Assembly: GCF_004360155.1 (NCBI RefSeq)
Contig: NZ_SAIS01000001.1
Location: 372,001-436,000, forward strand
From: Paraglaciecola marina
GTDB lineage: Bacteria > Pseudomonadota > Gammaproteobacteria > Enterobacterales > Alteromonadaceae
Length of the DNA: 64,000 nucleotides
Reading direction: 5' to 3'
Every line of letters starts with the position of its first letter. Position 1 is the stretch's first letter. Shown here piece by piece: positions 17,101-26,258 of this stretch. The notes beneath the pieces were generated by a model. It was given only the letters and a program-made list of their open reading frames with translations. It had not been told where the DNA came from and searched no databases. Made by a program: the position numbers and the translations under genes.

Positions 17101-18632
17101 AGAACGAGTCCTAGATTAGTTGCTAGCCATAAATTTTTGGATGAGTCGTAGTAAAGAGGTACTACATAATTAATATTTTTATTGGGCAGTTCAATGTTTG
17201 TTATTTTGAGAGTTTCTGTATCGACAGAGCTAATGATACCCACTTCTCTTCTTAGCCAAATTTTATTAGAAAACTGACTGATATTTTGGGTGTCCATTCC
17301 TGCGAAAAGTGTTTTCACATGTTCTAGTCGACCTTCTGGAGTCTGTTTATATATAAATAGCCCACCTGAGCTGGCTACCCATATCTTATCTAAGGCATCA
17401 ATTTTTAATGCCCAAATATTATGTTTGAAATCTGTTAAAAAATGTTCAAAAGTAAAATTATCTGAATCAAATTTATTCAAACCATTAGATTGTGTAGCCG
17501 CCCAAATTTGATCTTTAGAGTCTTGAGATATTGCCCAAACTACATCGCCAGATAATGAATTTACGTTATTTGCATTTTTCTTAAAAAACTTAATTTTCGA
17601 GCTTTCTAAGTTATAACGGTAAATGCCACCTGAATAAGTACCTAACCAAATTGTATCATTCGAGTCTTTAAAAATTTTTAAAAGGTGTGTGCTTTCTAAA
17701 CCAAAATTATTACTATTTTGGGTATGGTAGTAAAAAACTTCGGCAAAATTTTCATCAATAATACTTATACCAGAGCTTCCACCTAACCAGACATTTTCAT
17801 CTTTATCCTTTGAAATGCTTCTGACTTCATCTCCAACAATGGCGGGGGAGCTATGTGTATTAATTTTGGTTACATCAAAAGTATCCCTATTAACCACATA
17901 TGCACCTTGTTCAGTGCCTAGCCAATAGTTATTACTAATTAATTTTAAATCAAATAGATAATCAGCATCTATAGATATGTCCCAAGGATTAGCTCCTTTT
18001 AAACTAAACAAGGTATTTGTTGCATGTTCGAGGAGGAATAACCCCTCACCTAAGCTACCGATCCATGTTTTATCTACTTCACTAAATATTACTTTGATGT
18101 CTGCAGGTAACGCATCTCCACCTACTCTATAGGGCAAAAATGTATCGGTATGGTTATCATAAATATAAAGGTTTTCACTAGTGGTGATCATCAAACGGCC
18201 ATCGATGCCTAGCGCTAAAGAAAATATTTCGTTATCGCTTAATTCACTATTGCTATTGTTATAAGTTTTAAAATTATCTAGTTTTGGATTGTATTTTGCT
18301 AAGCCGTTTCGGGTACCTATCCAAAGAATACCTTGAGAGTCCACCAACATTTTTTTAGTAAAGTTTGCGGGTAAAGAAGATTCATCTTCTGGGACATGTT
18401 TGTATGTTTTAAAGTCGTACCCGTCAAAACGACTGACGCCTTCAAAAGTTGAAAACCAAAGAAAGCCTTGTTGATCTTCAACTATATCGGTGACTGTACT
18501 CTGGGCGAGTCCATCTGATTTTGAGTATTTAAAAAAGACATTATTTGAGGCATACACAGGGGTAAGGAAGTTTAATCCAATTGATATCAGAAAAACGGAC
18601 AAGCATGTTATATATAATTGGTGTATGCGCAC
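14118..18632 (-). CDS. Periplasmic propeller sensor with PAS, GGDEF and EAL domains
   Basis: This 1504-residue inner-membrane signalling protein begins with a signal peptide (residues 1-28). About 30-700 holds repeats of the two-component-regulator propeller (units such as D-S-Q-G-I-L-W-I-G-T-R-N-G-L), about 700-780 the Y_Y_Y module, and about 790-806 one membrane helix. Two PAS domains follow (about 815-935 and 945-1060), then GGDEF with an intact G-G-D-E-F near residue 1146, and EAL with E-A-L near 1274 plus D-D-F-G-T-G-Y-S. Both c-di-GMP synthesis and breakdown motifs are complete. Such periplasmic propellers often sense glycans in marine bacteria, but no adjacent polysaccharide genes are present. 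It is monocistronic. Confidence 0.93.
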   Translation of the reverse strand: MRIHQLYITCLSVFLISIGLNFLTPVYASNNVFFKYSKSDGLAQSTVTDIVEDQQGFLWFSTFEGVSRFDGYDFKTYKHVPEDESSLPANFTKKMLVDSQGILWIGTRNGLAKYNPKLDNFKTYNNSNSELSDNEIFSLALGIDGRLMITTSENLYIYDNHTDTFLPYRVGGDALPADIKVIFSEVDKTWIGSLGEGLFLLEHATNTLFSLKGANPWDISIDADYLFDLKLISNNYWLGTEQGAYVVNRDTFDVTKINTHSSPAIVGDEVRSISKDKDENVWLGGSSGISIIDENFAEVFYYHTQNSNNFGLESTHLLKIFKDSNDTIWLGTYSGGIYRYNLESSKIKFFKKNANNVNSLSGDVVWAISQDSKDQIWAATQSNGLNKFDSDNFTFEHFLTDFKHNIWALKIDALDKIWVASSGGLFIYKQTPEGRLEHVKTLFAGMDTQNISQFSNKIWLRREVGIISSVDTETLKITNIELPNKNINYVVPLYYDSSKNLWLATNLGLVLYNTDTQTLERLIINFDDSVRLFNSVIETDNAFWLSTLSHGLIELDKITYQVKTHLSQGNGLASNQIIETISHEGSLWLAYVSDGIDEVSIEESKVLQNIVPERLLYNELNEGGGLQTSSGEIMLGGTNGILTFHPKQVSYTELEKRANQANINSYHSPTLTQFRVFNLPVSIHSKNSPLPSAINMATSIDLPNESSMISLKFAQLNPVVPEAIEYRYKLIGLSNKWITTDSESPRRADFSNLDFGKYTFVVQSRAPFNEWSPSKQVQINIAPPFWLHKNALILFAALTLLILFYWIKQIRARNAIRQAILENEERLKLTLWSSGDELWDWDIYKGQVFRSNTWGTLDFPQDDIRVNSSYEANIHPNDIERVQYSLKEHLDEKTENYEVAYRAQTYKGDWLWILDRGKVVARDNNHQPQRMTGTLKNISHLKEAEEQLKLFKRSIETISDGVFITDTSFRFISVNNSYCKYTGETREQALASYLAFHQYPGVFTEEVKKSLQQKGNWFGEVESRRKVGEKYEMELNIDAITDEDGKISHYVGVFSDITARKGTEKELLKLSNTDPLTDLPNRSFFLASHSNIVRRDTSHALICLDMDNFKKINDSLGHQTGDILIKQIAKRLQKMAGTKATCYRIGGDEFSILVDNSTDIHYITHFAQTILDNMARPFIINKQEFVLGASLGIAFYPEDGSSPQELLKNADTAMYFAKNAGGNKYQFFSGEMNQNAVRQLQIENLIRHGLKEDLFTVFYQPKVDIASGKLTSMEALVRYEHPDKGIVSPAQFIPLAEQTGQIVDIGEVVLKKACEDTKRWVDKGLFTGRVAVNISARQFQIPDLDERIINILQKIGLSPLHLECEITEGTLMQDPEKALRMMLRLRERGIHLALDDFGTGYSSLAYLKRFPINTLKIDKAFIDDIATAAEDRHMTQAIITIAHNLGLKVVAEGVEHESQLSILRRYKCEMLQGYLYSKPLNSQRFERLLSENQQLSKVIQKNTI

Positions 18633-18812
18633 TTTGTACCCAAAGATGGTAGACTACCTTTTCATTATTAGTATTAGTTAGTGGTATGTCCTTATCTCCT
18701 GTCACTAAATATGCCCAATTTCAACGCGGGCTACAAGCATTTATAATAGAAAAGTGCAGGAGTTAGCTTAAAAAAGCTGATTCGTGCGGTTTTTATGCAG
18801 CTAAGCGGTGTT

Positions 18813-21575
18813 TTAAAGGTAATTTATCTCTGATTTAAATCTCTGAATATTAGATACGTTTGCGGTTTTAATGGTGGCTGGGTAATCACTTAAGTCACCA
18901 CTATATAACAAAAATTCTCCAAAACTTTGTCTTGACACCATATCTTGTAGGTAATTATTTAGGTCGCTTAATTCAAGCTCTATAATTGATTTAACCATTT
19001 TTTCATTGTGATTAAATGTCAAATTTCCGTTACCTATTGCCATCCATAAGTGTTGACTTTTCATATTTAAATTGGTGTCTTCTTGCATTAACTGCTTGAT
19101 GACCCCGTTTTTGATCATTTTCCAAACATTCTGATACTCTTTAATGTCTTCTAGCGTTGTAATTAGGAACGTATTAATCGCTTCTATAAGGTGACTAACA
19201 CTTTTATGGGGAGACTGAATGTAAAAGCTGATCCCTGGGTGATTATTATAGGGTACGTATCCAGTCCCTACTAAATAGCCTAGCTGTTGCGTGGTGCGCA
19301 ATTTATGGAAAAACGGCGTAGCCAATAGTTGCTCTGCTAAAATAGTTAAAACTGTGGTCTTAATGCTTGAGTCTGGGGCTTGAAAATATAAAACCACTGC
19401 AGAATCTGGATGTTCGCAGTTGACTTGGTGTATTTGTGTTGCTTGCTTACGTATGTCAGCTACCCCTCTGTTAATTTTGTCAGCTGTAGGGTATGCATTT
19501 CGGAAGCTTTTTACATCTTTCACAACTTTAATCGTATCAGAATACGCCCAGTCACCGTACATTAGGCCTTCTAAATGAAAGCAACTAAGTAGTTGTTCTT
19601 TCGTGGTTTTTATATCGTGTAATGCTAACTTATTGACATTAAATGCCATTTGTTCCGGTGAGTAATTTTGTTGTTGCATGAGAACCGCTAGCCTTGAAAA
19701 TATTCGGTTTATTGGCTTGTTAAGAAGGGTATTTGATAAGCCGTTGAGTTGTTTATTCTTTACCTGTAGAAAGCTGTTTTCAAAATTATCATGGACTATG
19801 ATCTCAGTTAAAAGATTACTACAAAATTCGAGTTGTGGATTGCTAAATCCACTGGTTTGTATAGAGAACCCTCCTTGATGGGGATAAAAATGGAAGTGAA
19901 TTCCAGCCATGTTAGCTTGGTAGTATTTCTGATTTAGTCTTTCATTTAATAACGCAATCCATAGTCGCTTACCCGCAACTATTTCAATACCTTGGTTAAC
20001 AATTGGACAATCAAATGTTAAAAAACAATGTCCTTTAGGTTGTTTAAATTTATCATCTTGCCCATACCAAATATGAAGTCCGGTTTCGCTAACTATTTTT
20101 TGGGGTAAGTGATAGTCATGATTTATGTCATTAAGTTTTGAAAGTGGCTGAATGAACTTGTTTACATCGGGTAACTTCAAATTAGCCATGTATCTAGATT
20201 TAATAATGTCTAAATCAAAGTTTAGATTCAAATTTGTAACATCATAAGGGGTGTTATACCACTTAGCGATTAGATGAGTGGAGGCATCTGGCGTTACCAC
20301 TTTTAACCTTAGATTCTCTGGACTGAAGTAATCTAACATCTGAAGTGTAAGCGCTGGGCTAGGCTTATCGAGTATATAATCTCCACAAAGTAGATATTCT
20401 TCAGGGTATTCAAATATGGCGATACTTAACTCTTGGGCTTCATCTATAGGTTTAGCGTGGTCAGTAAAGTCCCACATTAATTGATTGAGAGTAGAGATTT
20501 CTTGAATGCGCCAGCTGCTAATGCCTTCTTCCTTAATAAGTTGAATAAACGCGAATAATGCGTAAATTATGTTGTCTTGATTTTTAATTCCTTCATTGGT
20601 TAATTGCAGATTGATGTTAAAGTCTTTAAAACTGCTGCCTTCAATTCCACCACCTGCACTTAGGCTAGTGGCCCAATTTTTTTGTTTGTAAAAGCTCAGT
20701 AATCCTCCATCTCCCTCATCACCTATTATATGGCTTAGTACACTTAAAGGCTTGCTTCTGAAGTACTCTCCTTGTCCGGGTAAAGGAAACGTAAAAATCA
20801 TTCTTTGAGCTTGTTGAATAGGTTTTATATTAATCTGTATTCCCAAATGTTCAGGTAAATACAAACTAGGGTGCTTATCAGCTGATGGTAATTTTTTAGC
20901 GTCCCATTGACCGAAATGTTCCCGTACTAGCTGCTCAGAACTAGTGATATCTTGTTTGCTTATTAGACAAAAGGAGGTGTTTTGTGGTTGATAGTAGCTT
21001 TGATGGAAGCGTTGGAGTTTTTCCTTTAGTTCTATAGCTGAAAATGCGGAGAAGGTTTCCAAATTACCCACTGAAAACTTGCTAAAGGGATGGGCGGGGT
21101 TGCAGGTTTCCTTATGTACTTGGTATAAACGTCTTAAATCATCTTTTTGCTTTAAAGAAAACTCTGCATCAATTGCGTTTATTTCTTTTTCAATCAGTGT
21201 TTTATCGAATTTAGGCCGTAACATCATCGCGCTTATATGTGCTAAGGCGTTATCTTCATTCTGAATATCAGAGTTTAAATCGTAAAAAAAACTTGTAAAC
21301 TCAGAGCCAGTAGAAGCGTTAATACTGCCATTGTGGCTGGCTAAAAAATTTGAGAAGTCATTGGCATTAGGGAATATATCATTTCCTAAAAAAAGCATAT
21401 GCTCCAGTAAATGACTGATACCAGGGCAATCATTATCGTCGTTAAAGTGACCTGCATTCACTGTTATAGAGCAAGCGCTTTTGTTGGCAAGTGGATCTTG
21501 AACCAATAAAATTTTTAAACCATTGGGTAATTCTATGAATTTATATTGGCGTTTATCATAGGCACTTTTGAGCAA
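18813..21575 (-). CDS. Insulinase-family (M16) zinc metalloprotease
   Basis: The 920-residue protein has the inverted zinc motif H-L-L-E-H at 55-59 in the first M16 domain, with the distal glutamate expected near residue 135 in E-K-E-I-N-A-I-D-A-E-F. A second M16 half lies at about 500-900, with Q-L-G-Y-L-V and F-Y-I-Q-S-P motifs typical of the insulysin/pitrilysin group. No signal peptide is visible (it starts MLKSAYDKRQYKFIELPNGL), so it appears cytoplasmic, unlike E. coli protease III. Family length is normal (900-960). It presumably degrades short peptides. Confidence 0.9.
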   Translation of the reverse strand: MLKSAYDKRQYKFIELPNGLKILLVQDPLANKSACSITVNAGHFNDDNDCPGISHLLEHMLFLGNDIFPNANDFSNFLASHNGSINASTGSEFTSFFYDLNSDIQNEDNALAHISAMMLRPKFDKTLIEKEINAIDAEFSLKQKDDLRRLYQVHKETCNPAHPFSKFSVGNLETFSAFSAIELKEKLQRFHQSYYQPQNTSFCLISKQDITSSEQLVREHFGQWDAKKLPSADKHPSLYLPEHLGIQINIKPIQQAQRMIFTFPLPGQGEYFRSKPLSVLSHIIGDEGDGGLLSFYKQKNWATSLSAGGGIEGSSFKDFNINLQLTNEGIKNQDNIIYALFAFIQLIKEEGISSWRIQEISTLNQLMWDFTDHAKPIDEAQELSIAIFEYPEEYLLCGDYILDKPSPALTLQMLDYFSPENLRLKVVTPDASTHLIAKWYNTPYDVTNLNLNFDLDIIKSRYMANLKLPDVNKFIQPLSKLNDINHDYHLPQKIVSETGLHIWYGQDDKFKQPKGHCFLTFDCPIVNQGIEIVAGKRLWIALLNERLNQKYYQANMAGIHFHFYPHQGGFSIQTSGFSNPQLEFCSNLLTEIIVHDNFENSFLQVKNKQLNGLSNTLLNKPINRIFSRLAVLMQQQNYSPEQMAFNVNKLALHDIKTTKEQLLSCFHLEGLMYGDWAYSDTIKVVKDVKSFRNAYPTADKINRGVADIRKQATQIHQVNCEHPDSAVVLYFQAPDSSIKTTVLTILAEQLLATPFFHKLRTTQQLGYLVGTGYVPYNNHPGISFYIQSPHKSVSHLIEAINTFLITTLEDIKEYQNVWKMIKNGVIKQLMQEDTNLNMKSQHLWMAIGNGNLTFNHNEKMVKSIIELELSDLNNYLQDMVSRQSFGEFLLYSGDLSDYPATIKTANVSNIQRFKSEINYL

Positions 21576-21700
21576 AATATATTTTCCTTGACGTTACAAC
21601 TAGTAAGCATAAACCAATTTTTTATAGATAATCACTTTCTAAACATTTTTCGTGGTATTTTTATTGTACTATTAAGAAAAATACAAATTAAATCAATAAT

Positions 21701-22174
21701 ATGAAGTTAGCAATAATGCGTCACGGACAAGCCGAGGTGCTAAGTGAGCCAGATGAAACTAGGGCTTTGACGGTTTTAGGTAAGCAGCAAGTATCTGATG
21801 CAAGTAATTGGTTAGCAAAACATTTAGGTGAGAATAGCAAAATTGACTTAGCATTGGTGAGTCCATATTTGAGGACCCAACAAACCTATGATGAGTTAAC
21901 TTCAGTTGTGAATGTTGGTAGAAAAATTGATACATCTGATATTGTCCCAGAGGGTGATCCTGCTCTCTTTCACGACTATTTAGATGCCTTAATATCGCAA
22001 AGCCCCTCTTATAAAACCGTTTTGGTGATAAGCCATATGCCTTTTGTGTGTTATTTTTTAGAAGAAATCAGTAAAAGTAAAAAATCAATGCTATTTGATA
22101 CATCTAGTACTGTTATTGTTGAATATGACCCTATCGATAGAAATGGTGACGGGGGAGAAACATTTCACCCGTAG
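21701..22174 (+). CDS. sixA: SixA-type phosphohistidine phosphatase
   Basis: This 157-residue histidine phosphatase starts M-K-L-A-I-M-R-H-G-Q-A-E, with the phosphoaccepting H8 in the R-H-G motif, then S-P-Y-L-R-T-Q-Q-T and the second catalytic histidine in V-I-S-H-M-P. SixA removes phosphate from histidines of Hpt/PTS phosphocarrier proteins. Length and motif order fit SixA. It is divergent from the M16 gene; no clear ribosome binding site is seen before the ATG. Confidence 0.9.
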   Translation: MKLAIMRHGQAEVLSEPDETRALTVLGKQQVSDASNWLAKHLGENSKIDLALVSPYLRTQQTYDELTSVVNVGRKIDTSDIVPEGDPALFHDYLDALISQSPSYKTVLVISHMPFVCYFLEEISKSKKSMLFDTSSTVIVEYDPIDRNGDGGETFHP

Positions 22175-22249
22175 CATAAAATACATGTTTATCTCAGCTT
22201 GTATGTATTCTAGTCTTAAGAATTTGCTGGGCTAACCGATATTATTAAT

Positions 22250-22447
22250 ATGATGAATAAAAGTTTGCCCGCATATTTACAACAGGTGCTAGAGCATCAG
22301 GTTGTGGAATCAAACCTGACTCATGATGATGAGCTTCAGGGGATCATGGATCGCCTAACAAATCTAAATGATAAAGTTGAGCTTTTAAAAACAAAAATTC
22401 ATCAAAACCGTCAAAAAAATAGCGAAGACAATACTAATCAGACGTGA
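22250..22447 (+). CDS. Small hydrophilic protein, unknown function
   Basis: The 65-codon frame (start 22250, or the next ATG at 22253) encodes a charged, probably helical protein; residues about 25-55 (L-T-N-L-N-D-K-V-E-L-L-K-T-K-I-H) have heptad-like leucine spacing that suggests a coiled coil. It sits 75 bp after sixA on the same strand and its last 14 bp overlap the convergent corB gene. No family is recognised. Evidence is limited to the open frame and composition. Confidence 0.45.
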   Translation: MMNKSLPAYLQQVLEHQVVESNLTHDDELQGIMDRLTNLNDKVELLKTKIHQNRQKNSEDNTNQT

Positions 22448-23726
22448 AAGTTGGCTCTTCGCGGTAGTACTCTGGTAAAACACGCACTGTTTTAACCATA
22501 TTATCTTTCATTTCAATTAGCTCTATAGGATAGCCAGCGATTCTTAAACTGATATTGGTCTCAGGTATATCTTCGAGATATTCCAATATCAAACCGTTTA
22601 AGGTTTTTGGACCTTCAGTTGGAAAGTTCCAATCTAATTCTTTATTTAACTCTCTGATATTCGCGCTACCATCAATTAAAAAGCTGCCATCTTGTTGTAG
22701 GTTGGCTTCTTTACTATGGTCGGGTAAAAAGCTAGTGGTGAAGTCACCAATAATTTCTTCAAGAATATCTTCCAAGGTTACTAATCCTTGAATGTCACCA
22801 TATTCATCTACTACTAAGCCTATTCTTTCTTTAGCAGCTTGAAACTTATACATCAGCGTATGCAGAGGCGTTGATTCTGGCGTAAAGTAAATATCTCTAA
22901 CCGCCCTAAGCAAGGTCGCTTTTGTAAATTGGTCTTTTGACAATAATCTTAATGCATCTCGAACATGCACAAATCCTACTGCGTCATCTATGCTGTCACG
23001 ATAAAGTAAAACTCGGGTGTGTTGAGCGTTGACTAACTTTCGTTGAATATCTTTCCACTCATTATTAATGTCAATAGCAACGATATCACTGCGGGGGACC
23101 ATAATATCTTCAGCGGTTACTTTTTCTAAATCTAAAATACCTACTAGCATGTCTTGGTGCTTTTTAGGTATGAGCGTCCCAGCTTCGTGTACTACGGTTC
23201 TCAACTCTTCCCGGCTTAAATTTTCGCCATCGTTATTTCTAGGGTTAACTCGTATTATGGCTAATAAGCCATTACAAATACCATTTATCAAGTACACGAA
23301 TGGGTAAAGAACGAACATCAGAGGAAGTAAGACAATGGAGCTAGGGAAAGAGATTTTTTCAGGGTAAAGTGCCGCTAAGGTCTTTGGCGTAACTTCTGCA
23401 AAAATCAAAATTACAATGGTTAAACCAATATTTGCAGCTATCAGGCCCCAAAACTCACCAAACAACCTTAAGCATAAAATTGTCGCGACTGACGCTGCTG
23501 CAATATTGACCAAGTTATTGCCAATCAGTATTAAACCAATCAGTCGGTCAGGTCTTTGTAGTAATTTTTGTACGCGAATAGCGCCTTTGTGACCTTCATT
23601 TTCAAGGTGTTTCAGACGGTATCGATTAATGGACATCATGCCCGTTTCAGAGCTTGAGAAATAAGCTGAGAGTAAAATTAAAACGCCGAGAATAATGAAT
23701 AAACTACTAGTGGCGATGTCGTCCAA
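22434..23726 (-). CDS. corB: CorB/HlyC-CorC family membrane protein (CNNM-like)
   Basis: The 430-residue protein has an N-terminal DUF21 membrane domain (about 1-180, with S-S-S-E-T-G-M-M-S-I-N-R typical of the family), a CBS pair at about 200-320 (including M-V-P-R-S-D-I-V-A-I-D and V-V-D-E-Y-G-D-I-Q-G-L-V-T-L-E-D) and a C-terminal CorC_HlyC domain. The family is linked to Mg2+ efflux or homeostasis. The corB-ypjD pair, leftward and divergent from ffh, is conserved across gammaproteobacteria. Confidence 0.92.
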   Translation of the reverse strand: MDDIATSSLFIILGVLILLSAYFSSSETGMMSINRYRLKHLENEGHKGAIRVQKLLQRPDRLIGLILIGNNLVNIAAASVATILCLRLFGEFWGLIAANIGLTIVILIFAEVTPKTLAALYPEKISFPSSIVLLPLMFVLYPFVYLINGICNGLLAIIRVNPRNNDGENLSREELRTVVHEAGTLIPKKHQDMLVGILDLEKVTAEDIMVPRSDIVAIDINNEWKDIQRKLVNAQHTRVLLYRDSIDDAVGFVHVRDALRLLSKDQFTKATLLRAVRDIYFTPESTPLHTLMYKFQAAKERIGLVVDEYGDIQGLVTLEDILEEIIGDFTTSFLPDHSKEANLQQDGSFLIDGSANIRELNKELDWNFPTEGPKTLNGLILEYLEDIPETNISLRIAGYPIELIEMKDNMVKTVRVLPEYYREEPTFTSD

Positions 23727-23784
23727 CTATGAAAATCCTATAAAGATATTAAGGCTGCAACTTTAAGGGCAATTAAGCCTCTAA

Positions 23785-24576
23785 TCAAGAGTTAAGTAAG
23801 ACTTCTCTGACAAAACGACTACCAAAATATCCAAGGGTTAATAGTGCTGCTGCTAATATACTTGTAGTGATAACCCACCTACCTCTCCAACCATAAAGCC
23901 AATGACCAATGACTATGACGCCATAAATAACCCAGGCTATCAATGCTAACACTGTTTTATGAGCCTGTTCTTTGGCGAACATGTCATCTAAAAACATAAA
24001 GCCTGTAATGAGAGATAATGTGAGTAAAACCGTACCCACTAGTAGTAACTTAAATAGAATGTTTTCTACCGCCATAAGAGGAGGTAGAGACGAGTGGAGT
24101 AGGGAGGCTTTCTTTTCTTTTAGGCGCAGGTTGATATATGACAACTGCAAAGTATATAAAAATGCAATGGATAAGCTTGCATAGGCAAAAAGAGAGAGAC
24201 CGATATGAATAAGTAACGTAGGTTTTATACCAACATTCATCATATGGGCACTCGGTAACTGACTATTGGCTATAACAATTAAGCCACTAAAACCATATAT
24301 TACCGGTAATAGAATAGTGTTAGGTAATTTGAATGATGTCACCAACATGGTGACACTGATTAACCAACCAATGAGAGACGCTACATTGAGCATGCTCATG
24401 TTTTGCCCAGGAGATAAAAACACTCCCAGTTTTAGAATATATGCATGTAATACTATAGCGATGACAACGCTAACCGTGGCTAACGTTTTGTTTGGGCCTT
24501 TTTTATCAAACATACCAGCAACGACTATTGCTGATGCTATCAGATAAAACACAAAACAAAGTACATCTAGTAACAT
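23785..24576 (-). CDS. ypjD: YpjD/CcsA-like inner membrane protein
   Basis: The 263-residue protein is almost entirely hydrophobic, with about eight predicted membrane helices and the cytochrome c assembly (CcsA/CcmC-like) pattern, including H-I-G-L-S-L-F-A-Y-A and H-W-L-Y-G-W-R-G-R. E. coli YpjD is the closest known context match: it lies beside corB and ffh, as here. Its function is not established; haem handling is suggested only by the domain family. It is divergent from ffh and probably forms an operon with corB. Confidence 0.9.
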   Translation of the reverse strand: MLLDVLCFVFYLIASAIVVAGMFDKKGPNKTLATVSVVIAIVLHAYILKLGVFLSPGQNMSMLNVASLIGWLISVTMLVTSFKLPNTILLPVIYGFSGLIVIANSQLPSAHMMNVGIKPTLLIHIGLSLFAYASLSIAFLYTLQLSYINLRLKEKKASLLHSSLPPLMAVENILFKLLLVGTVLLTLSLITGFMFLDDMFAKEQAHKTVLALIAWVIYGVIVIGHWLYGWRGRWVITTSILAAALLTLGYFGSRFVREVLLNS

Positions 24577-24821
24577 CTTAAACTCTCTGGCTTATTCAAT
24601 TGATTGTAACTTCAGTGCATTGTCAGCACTATGACTTAATAATATTTTAATAAAAATCTAACTCGTTAAAATTAACACTTATTTTGCTTACATGACATAG
24701 CTTTGAGATCATTTCAAAGGTTACAATTAATTTCTGTGATGAGAAATGTCTTTGAGCATTCTTATCTGTAACTATCTTCTATATAATACAAGTAATTAGC
24801 AAATTTTAGGTAATACGAAGC

Positions 24822-26198
24822 ATGTTTGAGAATCTAAGTGACAGATTAGGTAAAACGCTAAAAAATATAAGCGGTAAAGGGCGTTTATCAGAAGATAATA
24901 TTAAAGATACTTTACGCGAAGTGCGCATGGCATTACTTGAAGCTGACGTGGCCTTGCCAGTAGTGCGTGAATTTATTGCTCAGGTTAAAGAGCGAGCAGT
25001 TGGTACTGAAGTTAGTAAGAGCTTAAACCCCGGCCAGGTATTCATTAAGATTGTTCAATCTGAACTAGAATCAGTGATGGGGCAGGTGAATGAGTCTTTA
25101 AATCTTGCTGCTCAACCTCCAGCTGTTGTTTTGATGGCCGGTTTACAAGGTGCTGGTAAAACTACCAGTGTGGGGAAATTAGCTGCTTTATTAAAACAAC
25201 GAGAAAAGAAAAAAGTCTTAGTTGTTAGTGCTGATGTGTACCGACCTGCGGCAATCAAACAGCTTGAAACGCTAGCTAATGATATAGGTGTTGAGTTTTT
25301 CCCTTCAACCGCTGAACAAAACCCTATTGATATAGCCAATGCAGCAATTGATTTTGCACGTAAACAATTTTTTGACGTATTACTTGTTGATACTGCTGGT
25401 CGTTTGCACGTTGATGGCGAAATGATGCAAGAAATTCAAGCATTACATCAAGCTATTAACCCTATCGAAACCTTATTCGTAGTTGATGCCATGACGGGGC
25501 AAGATGCTGCCAATACAGCAAAAGCATTTAACGATGCTTTACCTCTAACCGGTGTTATCTTAACTAAAGCGGACGGAGACGCGAGAGGTGGTGCCGCTCT
25601 ATCTGTCAGGCACATTACTGGTAAACCCATTAAGTTTATGGGTATGGGTGAAAAATTAGACGCACTAGAAGCTTTCCATCCTGAGCGTATCGCATCTCGT
25701 ATTCTAGGGATGGGAGACGTACTAAGTTTAATTGAAGAAGTTGAACGCAAAGTCGACAAAGACAAAGCTCAAAAACTAGCTAAAAAAGTTCAAAAAGGTA
25801 AGGGGTTTGACTTACAAGATTTCAAAGAACAGTTAGAACAAATGCGAAACATGGGCGGTATGATGTCTCTTATGGATAAAATGCCAGGTATGGGAAATAT
25901 GTCCGCACAGATAAAAGACAAAGCGAATGACAAATCTTTTAATCAGATGGAAGCAATAATCAATTCTATGACACCCGGCGAGAGAGCAAGGCCAGATGTT
26001 ATAAAAGGCGGGCGTAAGCGTCGAATTGCAGCAGGTTCGGGTACTCAGATTCAAGATGTGAATAGAATGCTTAAACAGTTTACCCAAATGCAAAAAATGA
26101 TGAAAAAAATGTCAGGTGGAGGCATGAAAAAAATGATGCGTAATATGAAAGGTATGATGCCACCGGGTGGGCCAGGAGGCATGTTCCCACCGAGGTAA
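24822..26198 (+). CDS. ffh: Signal recognition particle GTPase Ffh
   Basis: The 458-residue Ffh binds 4.5S RNA and delivers ribosomes translating membrane proteins to FtsY. The NG domain shows G1 G-L-Q-G-A-G-K-T-T (about 107-115), D-T-A-G-R, and T-K-A-D-G-D-A-R-G-G. The C-terminal M domain (about 300-458) is rich in methionine, including runs such as MMKKMSGGGMKKMMRNM, for signal-sequence binding. Length is normal. It is divergent from ypjD. In many gammaproteobacteria rpsP-rimM-trmD-rplS follows ffh; here an EAL gene does. Confidence 0.97.
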   Translation: MFENLSDRLGKTLKNISGKGRLSEDNIKDTLREVRMALLEADVALPVVREFIAQVKERAVGTEVSKSLNPGQVFIKIVQSELESVMGQVNESLNLAAQPPAVVLMAGLQGAGKTTSVGKLAALLKQREKKKVLVVSADVYRPAAIKQLETLANDIGVEFFPSTAEQNPIDIANAAIDFARKQFFDVLLVDTAGRLHVDGEMMQEIQALHQAINPIETLFVVDAMTGQDAANTAKAFNDALPLTGVILTKADGDARGGAALSVRHITGKPIKFMGMGEKLDALEAFHPERIASRILGMGDVLSLIEEVERKVDKDKAQKLAKKVQKGKGFDLQDFKEQLEQMRNMGGMMSLMDKMPGMGNMSAQIKDKANDKSFNQMEAIINSMTPGERARPDVIKGGRKRRIAAGSGTQIQDVNRMLKQFTQMQKMMKKMSGGGMKKMMRNMKGMMPPGGPGGMFPPR

Positions 26199-26258
26199 CT
26201 AGTACAGTGTTACGCCCGAAAGTTTAACCTTTAATTTCTATTTTTTGGATTTGATATT

